A DNA stretch of 64,000 nt from an uncultured Anaerolineae bacterium (GTDB taxonomy: Bacteria > Chloroflexota > Anaerolineae > J036 > Brachytrichaceae), in contig CALIMH010000003.1 in assembly GCA_938028725.1 (NCBI GenBank), positions 80,594-144,593 of the forward strand, read 5' to 3'. The notes beneath the pieces were generated by a model. The model saw only the letters and a program-made list of their open reading frames with translations, was not told the origin of the DNA and made no database searches. Shown one piece after another: positions 49,051 through 59,206 of the stretch (position 1 is its first letter; every line of letters begins with the position of its first letter). The position numbers and the translations under genes are program-made.

Positions 49051-50064
49051 TCAGCCTGGAGGAGCAAATTCTGTGCGCTGCAGAATGTCAAAGTTTTCCA
49101 ACGCGCGCCCCGTGCCCAGCGCCACGCAGAGTAACGGCGCATCAGCCACGTAGGCCGGCACACCCGTCTCGCGGGAGAGGAACTCATCGAGCTTGCGCAG
49201 CATGGCTGTGCCACCGGTCAGCACGATGCCTCGGTCAATGATGTCGGAAGAAAGCTCAGGCGGCGTGCGCTCCAACACGGACTTGGTGCAAGCGAGGATT
49301 TGGCCCAGCGGCTCAAGCAACGCCTCGGTGACCTCACTGGAGTTGATCTCCACTGTGCGGGGCAGGCCGCTCACCAAATCCCGGCCTTGCACCTCCATGT
49401 ACATTTCCTCCTCCAGCGGCATGGCACTGCCAATGCGGATTTTCACCTCCTCAGCGGTTGGCTCGCCAATGGCCAAGTTGTACTTGCGGCGCACGAAGTT
49501 TTGGATAGCCTGGTCCAGTTTCAGGCCGCCCACCCGCACGCTGTTGGAGACAACGATGCCGTTCATCGAGACAACCGCGGCCTCAGCTGTGCCGCCACCG
49601 ATGTCGAGCACAAAATTGCCCGTGGCAGTGTCCACAGGTAAGCCGGCGCCAAACGCTGCTGCGAGTGGCTTGCGGATGAGATACGCCTCGCCGGCGCCGG
49701 CCTCTAGTGCGGCTTCTCGCACGGCGCGGCGCTCGACGCTGGTCACACCCACGGGCACACTGATCACCACCTTTGGCGGCAGCAGGCTCAACCCCTTTGC
49801 GCGGCTCAAAAACTGGGAGAGCATGGCGTAGGTGAGGCGGTAATCGGCGATCACTCCGTCGCGCAAGGGGCGCGTGACCTCGATCTCGTCGGCTGTGCGG
49901 CCATACATTTGGCGCGCCTCTTCACCCACCTCGACCACGGTTTCGCTGCGCGAGAGCACCGCGACAACAGAAGGCTCTTGGATCACGATGCCCTTCCCTC
50001 TCACATACACGACGACGTTCACCGTGCCCAGGTCAATGCCGATCTCGGCGCGCAGCAACCCCAT
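49051..50064 (-). CDS. mreB: Rod-shape-determining protein MreB
   Basis: A 337-residue actin-fold ATPase. The phosphate-1 loop is [21 protein letters not shown], the phosphate-2 region [14 protein letters not shown], and the adenosine motif [16 protein letters not shown]. It forms filaments at the membrane that guide cell-wall synthesis, so the organism is rod-shaped or filamentous. mreC and mreD do not follow; maf does. atpC lies 52 nt upstream, so the gene may be read from the ATP synthase operon. Confidence 0.96.
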   Translation of the reverse strand: MGLLRAEIGIDLGTVNVVVYVRGKGIVIQEPSVVAVLSRSETVVEVGEEARQMYGRTADEIEVTRPLRDGVIADYRLTYAMLSQFLSRAKGLSLLPPKVVISVPVGVTSVERRAVREAALEAGAGEAYLIRKPLAAAFGAGLPVDTATGNFVLDIGGGTAEAAVVSMNGIVVSNSVRVGGLKLDQAIQNFVRRKYNLAIGEPTAEEVKIRIGSAMPLEEEMYMEVQGRDLVSGLPRTVEINSSEVTEALLEPLGQILACTKSVLERTPPELSSDIIDRGIVLTGGTAMLRKLDEFLSRETGVPAYVADAPLLCVALGTGRALENFDILQRTEFAPPG

Positions 50065-50116
50065 GGCAGATCACGCACGCACAGCGCTGAGAGGACTATC
50101 TCAACGCGCTCACTGG

Positions 50117-50551
50117 TTACGCGGAAGTGTCAAGCCCTCGCTGGGCGCGATAGCGACGCGCAACCTGCAGGCGCACTTGGCTGCGCCGCAGGGCGGCCTC
50201 TATTTTGAAGAGGTCTTCTTTGTCTAAGGGTGGCGTGTTGCGCAGCAACTCCTGAGCACGCTGGCGGGCTAGCTCAGCGCGCGCGATGTCTATCTCATCC
50301 GCACGCTCCGCGCTATCGGCCAAGATGATGACGCGATCGCCTTGGATATCCACGAAGCCGCCACCGATGGCAAAGTAGGTTATCTCATCGCCCACCTTGA
50401 TATGTAACTCGCCAGGCCTCAGCGTGGACAGAACCGGCGCGTGATGCGGCAGCACACCCATCACACCGCCGCTGCCCGGCACAGTGACCATGTCCACTTC
50501 ACCACTGAACACCGTGCGCTCCGCTGTGACAATTTCCAAATGCAAGGGCAT
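50117..50551 (-). CDS. atpC: ATP synthase F1 subunit epsilon
   Basis: A 144-residue protein from the ATG at 50551 (an upstream TTG would add three residues). The N-terminal beta-sandwich has LEIVTAERTVFSGEVDMVTVPG, MGVLPHHAPVLSTLRPGEL and IGGGFVDIQGDRVIILADSAERAD, and the C-terminal helical hairpin begins DEIDIARAELARQRAQELL. Epsilon couples rotation of the gamma shaft and brakes ATP hydrolysis. It follows atpD after 41 nt. Confidence 0.96.
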   Translation of the reverse strand: MPLHLEIVTAERTVFSGEVDMVTVPGSGGVMGVLPHHAPVLSTLRPGELHIKVGDEITYFAIGGGFVDIQGDRVIILADSAERADEIDIARAELARQRAQELLRNTPPLDKEDLFKIEAALRRSQVRLQVARRYRAQRGLDTSA

Positions 50552-50592
50552 AGGCAACAAAGCCTCTTGTGCGATGTTCGGCGGCGAGCTAC

Positions 50593-52038
<1,446 letters not shown>

Positions 52039-53793
52039 TCAATTCGCCCGCAGGACGACATACACTGGCAAGCCGCTGCGCTCGTGTGCGATGAAGACTT
52101 CTTCCACCTGTCGTCCCATTTGGCGGGCTATCTCCGTAAACTCCGCTCTGCGATTATAAACGGCAAAGCGCTCCCACAGCACAATGTAGTAGTGTTCAGG
52201 ATGTTGTAAGAGTTCCGCAACTTGCTGATAGAACCTGGCGTCCGCCTGTGGTGTGTGGCCAAAGACTTCGATCGGGCGGACGCGATCGGCAGTCAACACG
52301 CGCACGCTCTTCTGAATGCCCCAGTCCAACGCTATGGGCGCATAGATTGCGTTGTGGTCCAGCCAATCAGCTAGGCGATACACTGCGTCGGAGAACCGGC
52401 CAACGCCGCCGGTGCGCGCCAACGTCTCGTGATGCATCTGGTTGACCCATACGTCGCGGTGCAGCGGCCAGCTCACCAGCGTCAAGCTCAACGCCCACAC
52501 CGCAATGGTTCGACCTCGTCGTAGACGGTTGAGCGCAGCTTCAGCGAGCCACACCGCGGCGCAGGCGAGCAGAAGCTGGGGGATAGGCAACATGATGAAG
52601 TGGTGGGTGCTCCAAAGGCCGGTGACAGTGAACGCCCCCAAAAAGGTGAGCGTCGGCAAGGCCGACAGCGCTGCGAAGAACCGCCAACCCTGTGCGCGCG
52701 TCTCAGCATCGGCGCAGCGCGCCCGCAGCACCGCTAGGGCTCCTCCCACCACTGCAGCGCTCAACAAGGAGGGCACAGCATACACGTTGCTGAATGGGAT
52801 GCCGTTGTACCAGAAGTAGCTGCCATCCACAAACACGCGCACGTCATCGATGGACTTGCGCAGGTTACTCAGCACATCCCAGTTGTTCACACCAAACTGC
52901 TGGGTGGGTTGCGCCAACGAGCGCCATAACAGCGATAGCGTCCACGGGTCGCCTTCGCGCAGCAAGCCAACCAGGTTGTAGTAGATCAGCGGCGCAGCAC
53001 CGATCGCCACACCTGCTCCCAACCACCCCATCACTCGGCGCATCACGGCATGGGTCAGCCGTTCGCGCCATAGCCCTAACGCCAACATCGCAGCACCGAT
53101 GACCATCACCACCCACCAGCGGAAGAACAAGAATTTTGCCCACAGGCCCAAGCCCAACAGCAACCCTGCAGCAAAGACTAGCCCTCGCGCTCGGTGAGGG
53201 TGGTCAAGCGCAGCTTGCAGCAACAACACGCTGCCCAGTGAGCACACCAGCATCACGCTGGTGACGCTGATGCCTTGACGGCTAAACCAGATCAAGGAGG
53301 GGTTGACCGCTAGCGCGATCGTGGCCAACGCTGCGACGGCATCACCAAACCAGCGCCGTGCCAACAACCAGGCTAACACGATGCTCAGCGTGGAGAAGAA
53401 CAGCGGCTGGGCACGCGCTGCCTGATAGCCAACGCCGAACACCCACATGAACGGCACGGTGAGGTATCCGCCGAGGCTTCCCATGTAGTCCAGCAGCATC
53501 ACGGGGAAGCGCCCGGCTACGCCAACGCCACGCAGCAACTCCGGTGTCTCGCCACGCATGAGGTCGAGCATCGGCGCTAGGTCGAGCGCCTCGTCGTAGT
53601 AGAAGCCGGGCAGGTGCAACTGATGCAATGCGACAGCGGCGAACGCCGCCAACGCAACTACCAGCGCGATCGCGCTGAGCCACGTGGACAGCGGCAACGC
53701 GCGCAAACGACCAAGCATCACAAAAGCGCGCCCCTTGAGCGTGGGGCGCGCAGCATAATCCCGTCCGGGAGAAAGCCCTTGTGCGTAGCTCAC
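52039..53793 (-). CDS. Polytopic membrane glycosyltransferase-like protein (GT39/PMT-type), inside the ATP synthase operon
   Basis: A 584-residue protein with about ten to eleven hydrophobic segments. An N-terminal loop has FYYDEALDLAPMLDLMRGETPELL, with the Asp-Glu pair typical of the first periplasmic loop of GT-C enzymes (PMT/ArnT type); the C-terminal 150 residues are soluble. Such enzymes move sugars from polyprenyl phosphate to proteins or lipids outside the membrane. It starts with GTG overlapping the atpG stop (GTGA); an ATG at 53718 is the alternative. Neither role nor homologue in F-ATPase assembly is known to me. Confidence 0.7.
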   Translation of the reverse strand: MSYAQGLSPGRDYAARPTLKGRAFVMLGRLRALPLSTWLSAIALVVALAAFAAVALHQLHLPGFYYDEALDLAPMLDLMRGETPELLRGVGVAGRFPVMLLDYMGSLGGYLTVPFMWVFGVGYQAARAQPLFFSTLSIVLAWLLARRWFGDAVAALATIALAVNPSLIWFSRQGISVTSVMLVCSLGSVLLLQAALDHPHRARGLVFAAGLLLGLGLWAKFLFFRWWVVMVIGAAMLALGLWRERLTHAVMRRVMGWLGAGVAIGAAPLIYYNLVGLLREGDPWTLSLLWRSLAQPTQQFGVNNWDVLSNLRKSIDDVRVFVDGSYFWYNGIPFSNVYAVPSLLSAAVVGGALAVLRARCADAETRAQGWRFFAALSALPTLTFLGAFTVTGLWSTHHFIMLPIPQLLLACAAVWLAEAALNRLRRGRTIAVWALSLTLVSWPLHRDVWVNQMHHETLARTGGVGRFSDAVYRLADWLDHNAIYAPIALDWGIQKSVRVLTADRVRPIEVFGHTPQADARFYQQVAELLQHPEHYYIVLWERFAVYNRRAEFTEIARQMGRQVEEVFIAHERSGLPVYVVLRAN

Positions 53794-54677
53794 GATTGCT
53801 CAGCCATTTTGCGGAGCGCCTCCGCACCGCTAGCGATATCCAGCAGCTCGCTGGTGATGCCCTGCTGGCGCGCCTTGTTGTAGCTCAGCGTCAGGCTCAC
53901 GATCAAGTCGCTGGCGTTGTCGGTTGCATTGCGCATGGCGATGCGCTGGGCGGTGTAGAAGCTGGCCTGGCTTTCCAACACAGCCTGATACACCTGGATT
54001 TCGGTCAGCCGCGGTAAAAGCGCGTTGAGGATTTCAGCCGCTCCTGGCTCAAACTCATACGCAGGCCGAGGACCCTGAGGGTAGCTTGGCGCGATGCTTT
54101 CAGGCAGCAATGGCAGCAGCCGCTTGACGACCGGGCGTTGTTGTGTGGGCGAGAGGAAAGCGGTGTAGCACAAGTGCACCTCGTCCACTTCTCCGTTGGT
54201 GAACGCATCCAGCACCACGCGCACCGCCGGGGTGATGTCCAACAAGCCTGGTCGCGAGGGCAGCGGCGAAAAGTCTGCGATGATGTGGGCGCCGCGACGT
54301 GAGAGCAGCTCGCGCCCTTTACGACCTATCGTGACCACGCGCACGGGGAAGGAGGACTCGCGGATAAAAGTCAGCGCCGTGCGCGCGATGTTGCTGTTGA
54401 ATGCTCCGCACAAGCCGCGATCGCCAGAAATGAGCACCAGCGCCACAGCGCGCACGCGCTCGCGATGCGCCAGCAGTGGGTGGCGCGTCTCTCCACCGGC
54501 TAGGCTAGCCACACTGGCCAGCAGCTCACGCGCTCGCGCTGAGTAGGGGCGTGTGGCTTCCACCATTTGTTGCGCGCGTCGCACCCGCCCTGCCGCAACA
54601 GATTCCAGGGCCTTGGTGATCTGACGGACGTTCCTGACGCTGCGGATGCGTCGCTTGATCTCGCGTGCGGTCGGCAT
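53790..54677 (-). CDS. atpG: ATP synthase F1 subunit gamma
   Basis: A 295-residue rotor shaft. The N-terminal helix has MPTAREIKRRIRSVRNVRQITKALESVAA and the C-terminal helix ends in FYTAQRIAMRNATDNASDLI, both conserved in gamma. A GDRGLCGAFN block marks the central fold. The gene follows atpA after 15 nt. A GT39-like gene rather than atpD follows, coupled through GTGA. Confidence 0.96.
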   Translation of the reverse strand: MPTAREIKRRIRSVRNVRQITKALESVAAGRVRRAQQMVEATRPYSARARELLASVASLAGGETRHPLLAHRERVRAVALVLISGDRGLCGAFNSNIARTALTFIRESSFPVRVVTIGRKGRELLSRRGAHIIADFSPLPSRPGLLDITPAVRVVLDAFTNGEVDEVHLCYTAFLSPTQQRPVVKRLLPLLPESIAPSYPQGPRPAYEFEPGAAEILNALLPRLTEIQVYQAVLESQASFYTAQRIAMRNATDNASDLIVSLTLSYNKARQQGITSELLDIASGAEALRKMAEQS

Positions 54678-54692
54678 AGACTTAGCGCACCT

Positions 54693-56402
54693 TTAGCTAA
54701 ACGTCTTGTTGAACGCCTCAATCGCGGTGCGCAGCTTGGCGATGACCTCATCGCTCAGCCGCTTCTCGGTCATGATCGCGTTGACGATGTCTGGGTAGGT
54801 CATCTCAATATATTGCAGGAACTGCTGCTCCCAATCCTGGATGCGATTGACCGGAATCTTGTCCAGGTAACCGTTAGTGCCGGCGAAGATCGCCACCACT
54901 TGCGCCCACAGCGGACGTGGCTCGTATTGTTTCTGTTTGAGCAGCTCAGTCATGCGCCGGCCGCGCTCCAAGAGTGCCTGGGTGGCCTTATCCACGTCGC
55001 TGCCGAAGGTAGCAAACGCTTGCAACTCGCGGAATTGAGCCAGGTCCAGCTTCAATCGGCCGGCCACTTGCTTCATGGCCTTGGTCATGGCATCACCACC
55101 CACGCGGCTCACGCTGATGCCGACGTTGATCGCTGGGCGGATGCCAGCGTTGAACAAGTCGGTCTCTAGGAAAAGCTGGCCGTCGGTGATTGAGATCACG
55201 TTGGTAGGAATGTAGGCCGAGACGTCACCAAGCTGGGTCTCGATGATGGGCAGCGCAGTCAGCGAGCCACCGCTGCGCGGATTCTTCACCAACTTGTAGC
55301 GCTTGCCGGTTTGCGCTTCCAGCGCCTTCATGTCGTGGCGAGCGGTTTCCTCACCCACTGCACCGTCGTACACCACGCCGTTCACGCTGTGACCGTCGCC
55401 CCACTCATCGCTATCATCCGCCTCACGGATCACCCACTGGTAAGCCAGCCGCGCCGCGCGCTCCAACAGGCGCGAGTGCAGGTAGAAGATGTCGCCGGGG
55501 TAAGCCTCGCGAGCCGGCGGGCGTCGCAGCAGCAGCGACACCTGGCGATAGGCATAGGCGTGCTTGGTCAAGTCGTCGTACACTGCAAGCGCGTCATTGA
55601 TGAATTGGCCGCCGATGGTGACGCCATTCTCCATGATCTCCTCACCCATCGCGCAGCCGGCATATGGGGCAATGTATTGCAGCGTAGCGGAATCAGACGC
55701 GGAGGCGACCACAACAATGGTGTATTCCATCGCGCCGTATTGCTCCAGCGTGCTGACCACACGCGCCACCTGAGCCAGCTTCTGCCCAATGGCGACGTAA
55801 ATGCACACGACACCTTTGCCCTTTTGATTGATGATGGTGTCAACGCAGACGGCTGTCTTTCCAGTGCTGCGGTCGCCGATGATCAACTCGCGCTGACCAC
55901 GACCGATCGGGATGAGAGCGTCAATGGCCTTGATGCCGGTTTGCAGCGGTGTGTCCACGTTGGTGCGACGGATCACGCCGGGTGCGATGCGCTCCAATGG
56001 GCGGAACTTGTTAGTGATGATTGGCCCCTTGCCGTCCAACGGCCGGCCCAGCGGGTCCACCACACGACCGATGAGCGCCTCACCAACCGGCACGGAGATC
56101 ACACGCCCTGTGCTCCGAACTGTGTCGCCTTCTTCAATGTCTGTGTAATCGCCCAAGATGATCACGCCAACCTCGTCCGGCTCTAGGTTAAAGGCTAGGC
56201 CGAGCGTGCCGTTTTTGGTGAACTCCACCAGCTCCTGCGATTGCACATTTGGCAGGCCGCTCACGCGCGCGATGCCGTCTCCCACTTCCTTCACCACACC
56301 CACATCCACGGCTGCCAAAGTGGGAGTGAAGCTTTCAATCTGCGCTTTTAGCGACGCAGCGATGCTTTCCAAGTCAAAAACGGGGGAATCTGCACGATTC
56401 AT
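54693..56402 (-). CDS. atpA: ATP synthase F1 subunit alpha, with an internal insertion
   Basis: A 569-residue alpha subunit; about 510 is usual. The N-terminal crown, P-loop [13 protein letters not shown] and C-terminal helices are normal. Between [11 protein letters not shown] and [13 protein letters not shown], where most alphas have some 5-8 residues, there are about 55 ([20 protein letters not shown], then [29 protein letters not shown]). This accounts for the extra length. It lies before the catalytic-site loop on the outer face of the F1 head. atpI, B, E, F and H are not in the window, so the membrane part is encoded elsewhere. Confidence 0.97.
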   Translation of the reverse strand: MNRADSPVFDLESIAASLKAQIESFTPTLAAVDVGVVKEVGDGIARVSGLPNVQSQELVEFTKNGTLGLAFNLEPDEVGVIILGDYTDIEEGDTVRSTGRVISVPVGEALIGRVVDPLGRPLDGKGPIITNKFRPLERIAPGVIRRTNVDTPLQTGIKAIDALIPIGRGQRELIIGDRSTGKTAVCVDTIINQKGKGVVCIYVAIGQKLAQVARVVSTLEQYGAMEYTIVVVASASDSATLQYIAPYAGCAMGEEIMENGVTIGGQFINDALAVYDDLTKHAYAYRQVSLLLRRPPAREAYPGDIFYLHSRLLERAARLAYQWVIREADDSDEWGDGHSVNGVVYDGAVGEETARHDMKALEAQTGKRYKLVKNPRSGGSLTALPIIETQLGDVSAYIPTNVISITDGQLFLETDLFNAGIRPAINVGISVSRVGGDAMTKAMKQVAGRLKLDLAQFRELQAFATFGSDVDKATQALLERGRRMTELLKQKQYEPRPLWAQVVAIFAGTNGYLDKIPVNRIQDWEQQFLQYIEMTYPDIVNAIMTEKRLSDEVIAKLRTAIEAFNKTFS

Positions 56403-56445
56403 TCAGCATCCTCCCAAAAACCCACTGGGCGGAAAGTATAACCGA

Positions 56446-57363
56446 TCACAACAAGTAAAGCACCACTATCGCCAGCGCTCCCCACAGCACAAACGCTAGC
56501 TGCATAGGGCGATCCTTCAGCGCCAGCTCATCAGGCGCAGCTCCTTCACCACGGACGTTGACCAGATACAAGTAGCGAAACAGCGCGTATGCCACAAACG
56601 GGACGGTGAGCATCATCAGGTGATTCTCCGGCAACTGCGGCGCAGAGAAAGTGTAAAAAGTGTATGACACCAGCAGCGCACTAGTCACCACTGCGATGAC
56701 CTGATCCAGGAATGGCTGAGTGTATTCCGCCAAGGTCACGCGAGTATGCGCTAGACCGCCCATCTGCACCAGCTCGGCGCGCCGCTTGCCAAACCCGATC
56801 AGCAGCGCCAACAGCCAAGCGCATGTGTACAACCAGGGGGAAAAGCGTTCTGCCTCCACTAACGGCACGCCAGCCGCCACGCGCAACACGAACCCAGCCG
56901 AAAGCACGATGACGTCGAGCACCACCACTTGCTTCAACTTCAGCGTGTACGCAGTGGTGACAGCAAAATACCCCAGCGCAATCGCCGCAAAAGCCGGGTT
57001 GATCGCTACAGCCCCGGCGAGTGTCAGCACAACCAGCCCTGCTGCCCAGCCTACAGCGAGCGCGATCGGCACTTCTCCTGCCGCAATCGGTCGCAGCCGC
57101 TTTGTGGGGTGTAGGCGGTCAGCAGGAGCATCCACGCAGTCGTTGAGCACATACACGGCGGATGAGAGCAAGCAAAGCACAACGAAACCGGCGAGCGTGT
57201 TGAGCAACGGCGCCGGCTGCAACAGCTTGCTATCAAACACCAGCGGCACGAACACAAAGATATTCTTCGTCCACTGCTTGGGCCGCATGCTGCGCCACAA
57301 ACCACTCACTACTCTCAGCGCAGCACCACCACCCAAGGCACGAGCTTGCTGAGGAGAAGCCAT
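56446..57363 (-). CDS. UbiA-family prenyltransferase, decaprenyl-phosphate phosphoribosyltransferase-like
   Basis: A 305-residue protein with about eight or nine membrane segments. RPKQWTKNIFVFVPLVF near the N-terminus and NDCVDAPADRLHPTKRLRPIAAG are the two characteristic blocks of the DPPR synthase branch (Rv3806c type), which transfers a phosphoribosyl group to polyprenyl phosphate. The second aspartate motif appears as YTLKLKQVVVLDV. The product would feed sugar transfer to cell-wall glycans, which fits the many glycosyltransferases nearby. The gene is 43 nt upstream of atpA and has a TATGAT box 11 nt before its ATG. Confidence 0.83.
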   Translation of the reverse strand: MASPQQARALGGGAALRVVSGLWRSMRPKQWTKNIFVFVPLVFDSKLLQPAPLLNTLAGFVVLCLLSSAVYVLNDCVDAPADRLHPTKRLRPIAAGEVPIALAVGWAAGLVVLTLAGAVAINPAFAAIALGYFAVTTAYTLKLKQVVVLDVIVLSAGFVLRVAAGVPLVEAERFSPWLYTCAWLLALLIGFGKRRAELVQMGGLAHTRVTLAEYTQPFLDQVIAVVTSALLVSYTFYTFSAPQLPENHLMMLTVPFVAYALFRYLYLVNVRGEGAAPDELALKDRPMQLAFVLWGALAIVVLYLL

Positions 57364-57374
57364 GAAGCGGGTGA

Positions 57375-57408
57375 ATCATACCCTCCTCAGTGGGTGTGGT
57401 TTTACAAT
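57375..57408. promoter_or_regulatory. Divergent leaderless promoters of the UbiA-type and FHA genes
   Basis: TATGAT on the minus strand (57375-57380) ends 11 nt before the UbiA-type ATG at 57363. TACAAT on the plus strand (57403-57408) ends 10 nt before the FHA gene GTG at 57419. Neither gene has a close ribosome site in that gap apart from GAGGAGG upstream of the minus -10. Confidence 0.45.
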
Positions 57409-57418
57409 GTGAAGCGCC

Positions 57419-58150
57419 GTGCGTCGCATCGAAGACTTGGCACAGCGCATCATTGAGCGTTCTCTGGCCCAAGTGTTAGGCAGCCGCCTCAACGCGCACG
57501 ATGTGCTGAGGGCGCTGATCCGCGCCATCGAAGATGCCCAGATAGACGGCTCCAAGCCAACTCATTTCTGGATCACGCTTAACGAAGCAGACTTGCGCAA
57601 GATGCAAGCTGAGCACCCTCAAATTGCGGACGACTTGGCCGAAAGCGCGCGCCAAGTGATGATCCAGCTTGGCGTACGGCCACTTGTCATGCCGATCGTG
57701 TGGCTTCAAGGCTCGGCAGCTATGCCGCCCCATCAGGTGCAAGTGCGCGCGCGTGCGAGCGCCAGCCTCAGCCAGCTCGACACCGCCCCACTGCCATCGG
57801 TGCAAACTCCGCCTGCCTTGATGCAGCGCAGGCCGTTTTTAATTGTGGATGGCGGACGTCAAGTTGAGCTCACCAGCCCGCGACTCCGTATCGGGCGTGC
57901 GCTGGACAATGACCTGCGCATCGAGGACCGTCGCGTTTCGCGCCACCATCTGGAGCTCATCTGGCAGGACGACCTACAAGCGTTCCTGGCCAGGGACTTG
58001 CAAAGCAGCGGTGGCACAACGCTCAACGGCTATCCTATTCAGCAATGCAACTTGGAAGCCGGCGATGTGCTCTCGCTCAACGGCGTAGAGATCATCTACG
58101 GGGAGCGCAGTGCGCTCCACTCCACTCGCGCGATGCCCGCCGAGGAGTGA
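57419..58150 (+). CDS. DUF3662-FHA domain protein (FhaA-like)
   Basis: A 243-residue protein. Residues 1-115 match DUF3662, the N-terminal module of FhaA (LAQRIIERSLAQVLGSRLNAHDVLRALIRAIED). Residues about 135-230 are an FHA domain with RIGRALDNDLRIEDRRVSRHHLELIW and NGYPIQQCNLEAGDVLSLNGVEI, containing the Arg and Ser-His phosphothreonine pocket. FhaA-like proteins bind phosphorylated MviN/kinase partners in peptidoglycan synthesis. No kinase is adjacent. GTG is the start. Confidence 0.9.
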   Translation: MRRIEDLAQRIIERSLAQVLGSRLNAHDVLRALIRAIEDAQIDGSKPTHFWITLNEADLRKMQAEHPQIADDLAESARQVMIQLGVRPLVMPIVWLQGSAAMPPHQVQVRARASASLSQLDTAPLPSVQTPPALMQRRPFLIVDGGRQVELTSPRLRIGRALDNDLRIEDRRVSRHHLELIWQDDLQAFLARDLQSSGGTTLNGYPIQQCNLEAGDVLSLNGVEIIYGERSALHSTRAMPAEE

Positions 58151-58166
58151 GGCGAATTCCTTCCTC

Positions 58167-58230
58167 GCTTCTGGCGCGACCAGAGTGTCCATTGGTTAGC
58201 TTCTGGCGCAGCACGCGCGTCCATCGCGAA
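58167..58230. repeat. Degenerate 32-bp direct repeat in the FHA-bchG gap
   Basis: GCTTCTGGCGC occurs at 58167-58177 and 58199-58209, each followed 20 bases from its start by GTCCAT (58187 and 58219). The two units are therefore a 32-bp tandem copy with a diverged centre, in the convergent gap between the FHA gene and the chlorophyll synthase gene. No hairpin or U-tract is seen, so it is not an obvious terminator. Confidence 0.6.
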
Positions 58231-58232
58231 CG

Positions 58233-59183
58233 CTAGCCAAGCCCTATTGCCGAAACCAGCATCGCCCACGTGTAAGGGGGTATGCCGACGATGTTGTAGC
58301 GCACAGCCATTGGCTGGGTTGGTTGGCGCACAAGCTGCATTTGGACGCGCAACTGCGCCAACAACAGCAACCCACACACCAGGGCCGGCACCCATCGCCC
58401 CCACGCCAGCAGCAACCCCACGGCAACCAGCTGCGCAGCATTGATGATCAGCACTGCAATCCGCGCAGCTTGAGACTCGCCGAACATCACCGGTATTGAG
58501 CGGATGTTCATCCTGCGGTCACCGGCGACGCTTTTGAAGTCGTTGATGATCATCGTGCCAACCACGCCCAACCCGTAGACCAGCGCGAGCGTCAAGCTCT
58601 GTGCCGCGCTGGGCGAAGCCAGCGCGGGGTCAAATGTTAAATGGCCGGCGATCCAAGCCGCTGTCTCATAGGTGAGGCCGATCGCCAAGTTGCCTAACCA
58701 GCCGTTCTTCTTCAAGCGGATTGGCTCTGCGGAGTAGGCCAGCGCGATGACAATGCCCACGACGGCCATCACTGCTACGGGCAAGCCCAAGAACAGCGCC
58801 ACGCTCAGTGCTGCTAACGCTAGCAAACCCATGATGGCAAACACTTGCTCGCGAGTGGCTTTGCCGGAAGGTATCAGCCGCTCAGGCTGGTTGATAGCAT
58901 CCACCTCGCGGTCACACCAGTCGTTCCACACCTGCGAGAACCCCACCAGCAGCGGACCCGCCATGAACGTGCCGATGGCGATCTTGCCAACGCTGACGAT
59001 GCTCTGCCATACATCTCCACTCAGGTCGAAGTAAACGCTATGGCTGGCGACAGCGCCCACGACAAACGCCCATGCCGGAGCAAACCACGTGTAGGGCTCC
59101 ATCAGCGTGAGCATGACCTTGAAGAAGGGCAAAGGCGCACCAGAGGCTCGCGATCCTGTGACAGTGGTCACCTGCTGACTCAT
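58233..59183 (-). CDS. bchG: (Bacterio)chlorophyll synthase, UbiA family
   Basis: A 316-residue UbiA-fold protein with about nine membrane segments. TLMEPYTWFAPAWAFVVGAVAS, SQVWNDWCDREVDAINQPERLIPSG and YSAEPIRLKKNGWLGNLAIGLTYE match the ChlG/BchG branch, with both Asp motifs for Mg-phytyl or geranylgeranyl diphosphate (NDWCDREVD and NDFKSVAGDR). It esterifies (bacterio)chlorophyllide with phytol or geranylgeraniol. This points to a phototroph. BchG and ChlG cannot be told apart by eye, and other bch genes are not in the window. Confidence 0.88.
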   Translation of the reverse strand: MSQQVTTVTGSRASGAPLPFFKVMLTLMEPYTWFAPAWAFVVGAVASHSVYFDLSGDVWQSIVSVGKIAIGTFMAGPLLVGFSQVWNDWCDREVDAINQPERLIPSGKATREQVFAIMGLLALAALSVALFLGLPVAVMAVVGIVIALAYSAEPIRLKKNGWLGNLAIGLTYETAAWIAGHLTFDPALASPSAAQSLTLALVYGLGVVGTMIINDFKSVAGDRRMNIRSIPVMFGESQAARIAVLIINAAQLVAVGLLLAWGRWVPALVCGLLLLAQLRVQMQLVRQPTQPMAVRYNIVGIPPYTWAMLVSAIGLG

Positions 59184-59206
59184 ACGCTAGGGGATACAAG
59201 TGTACT

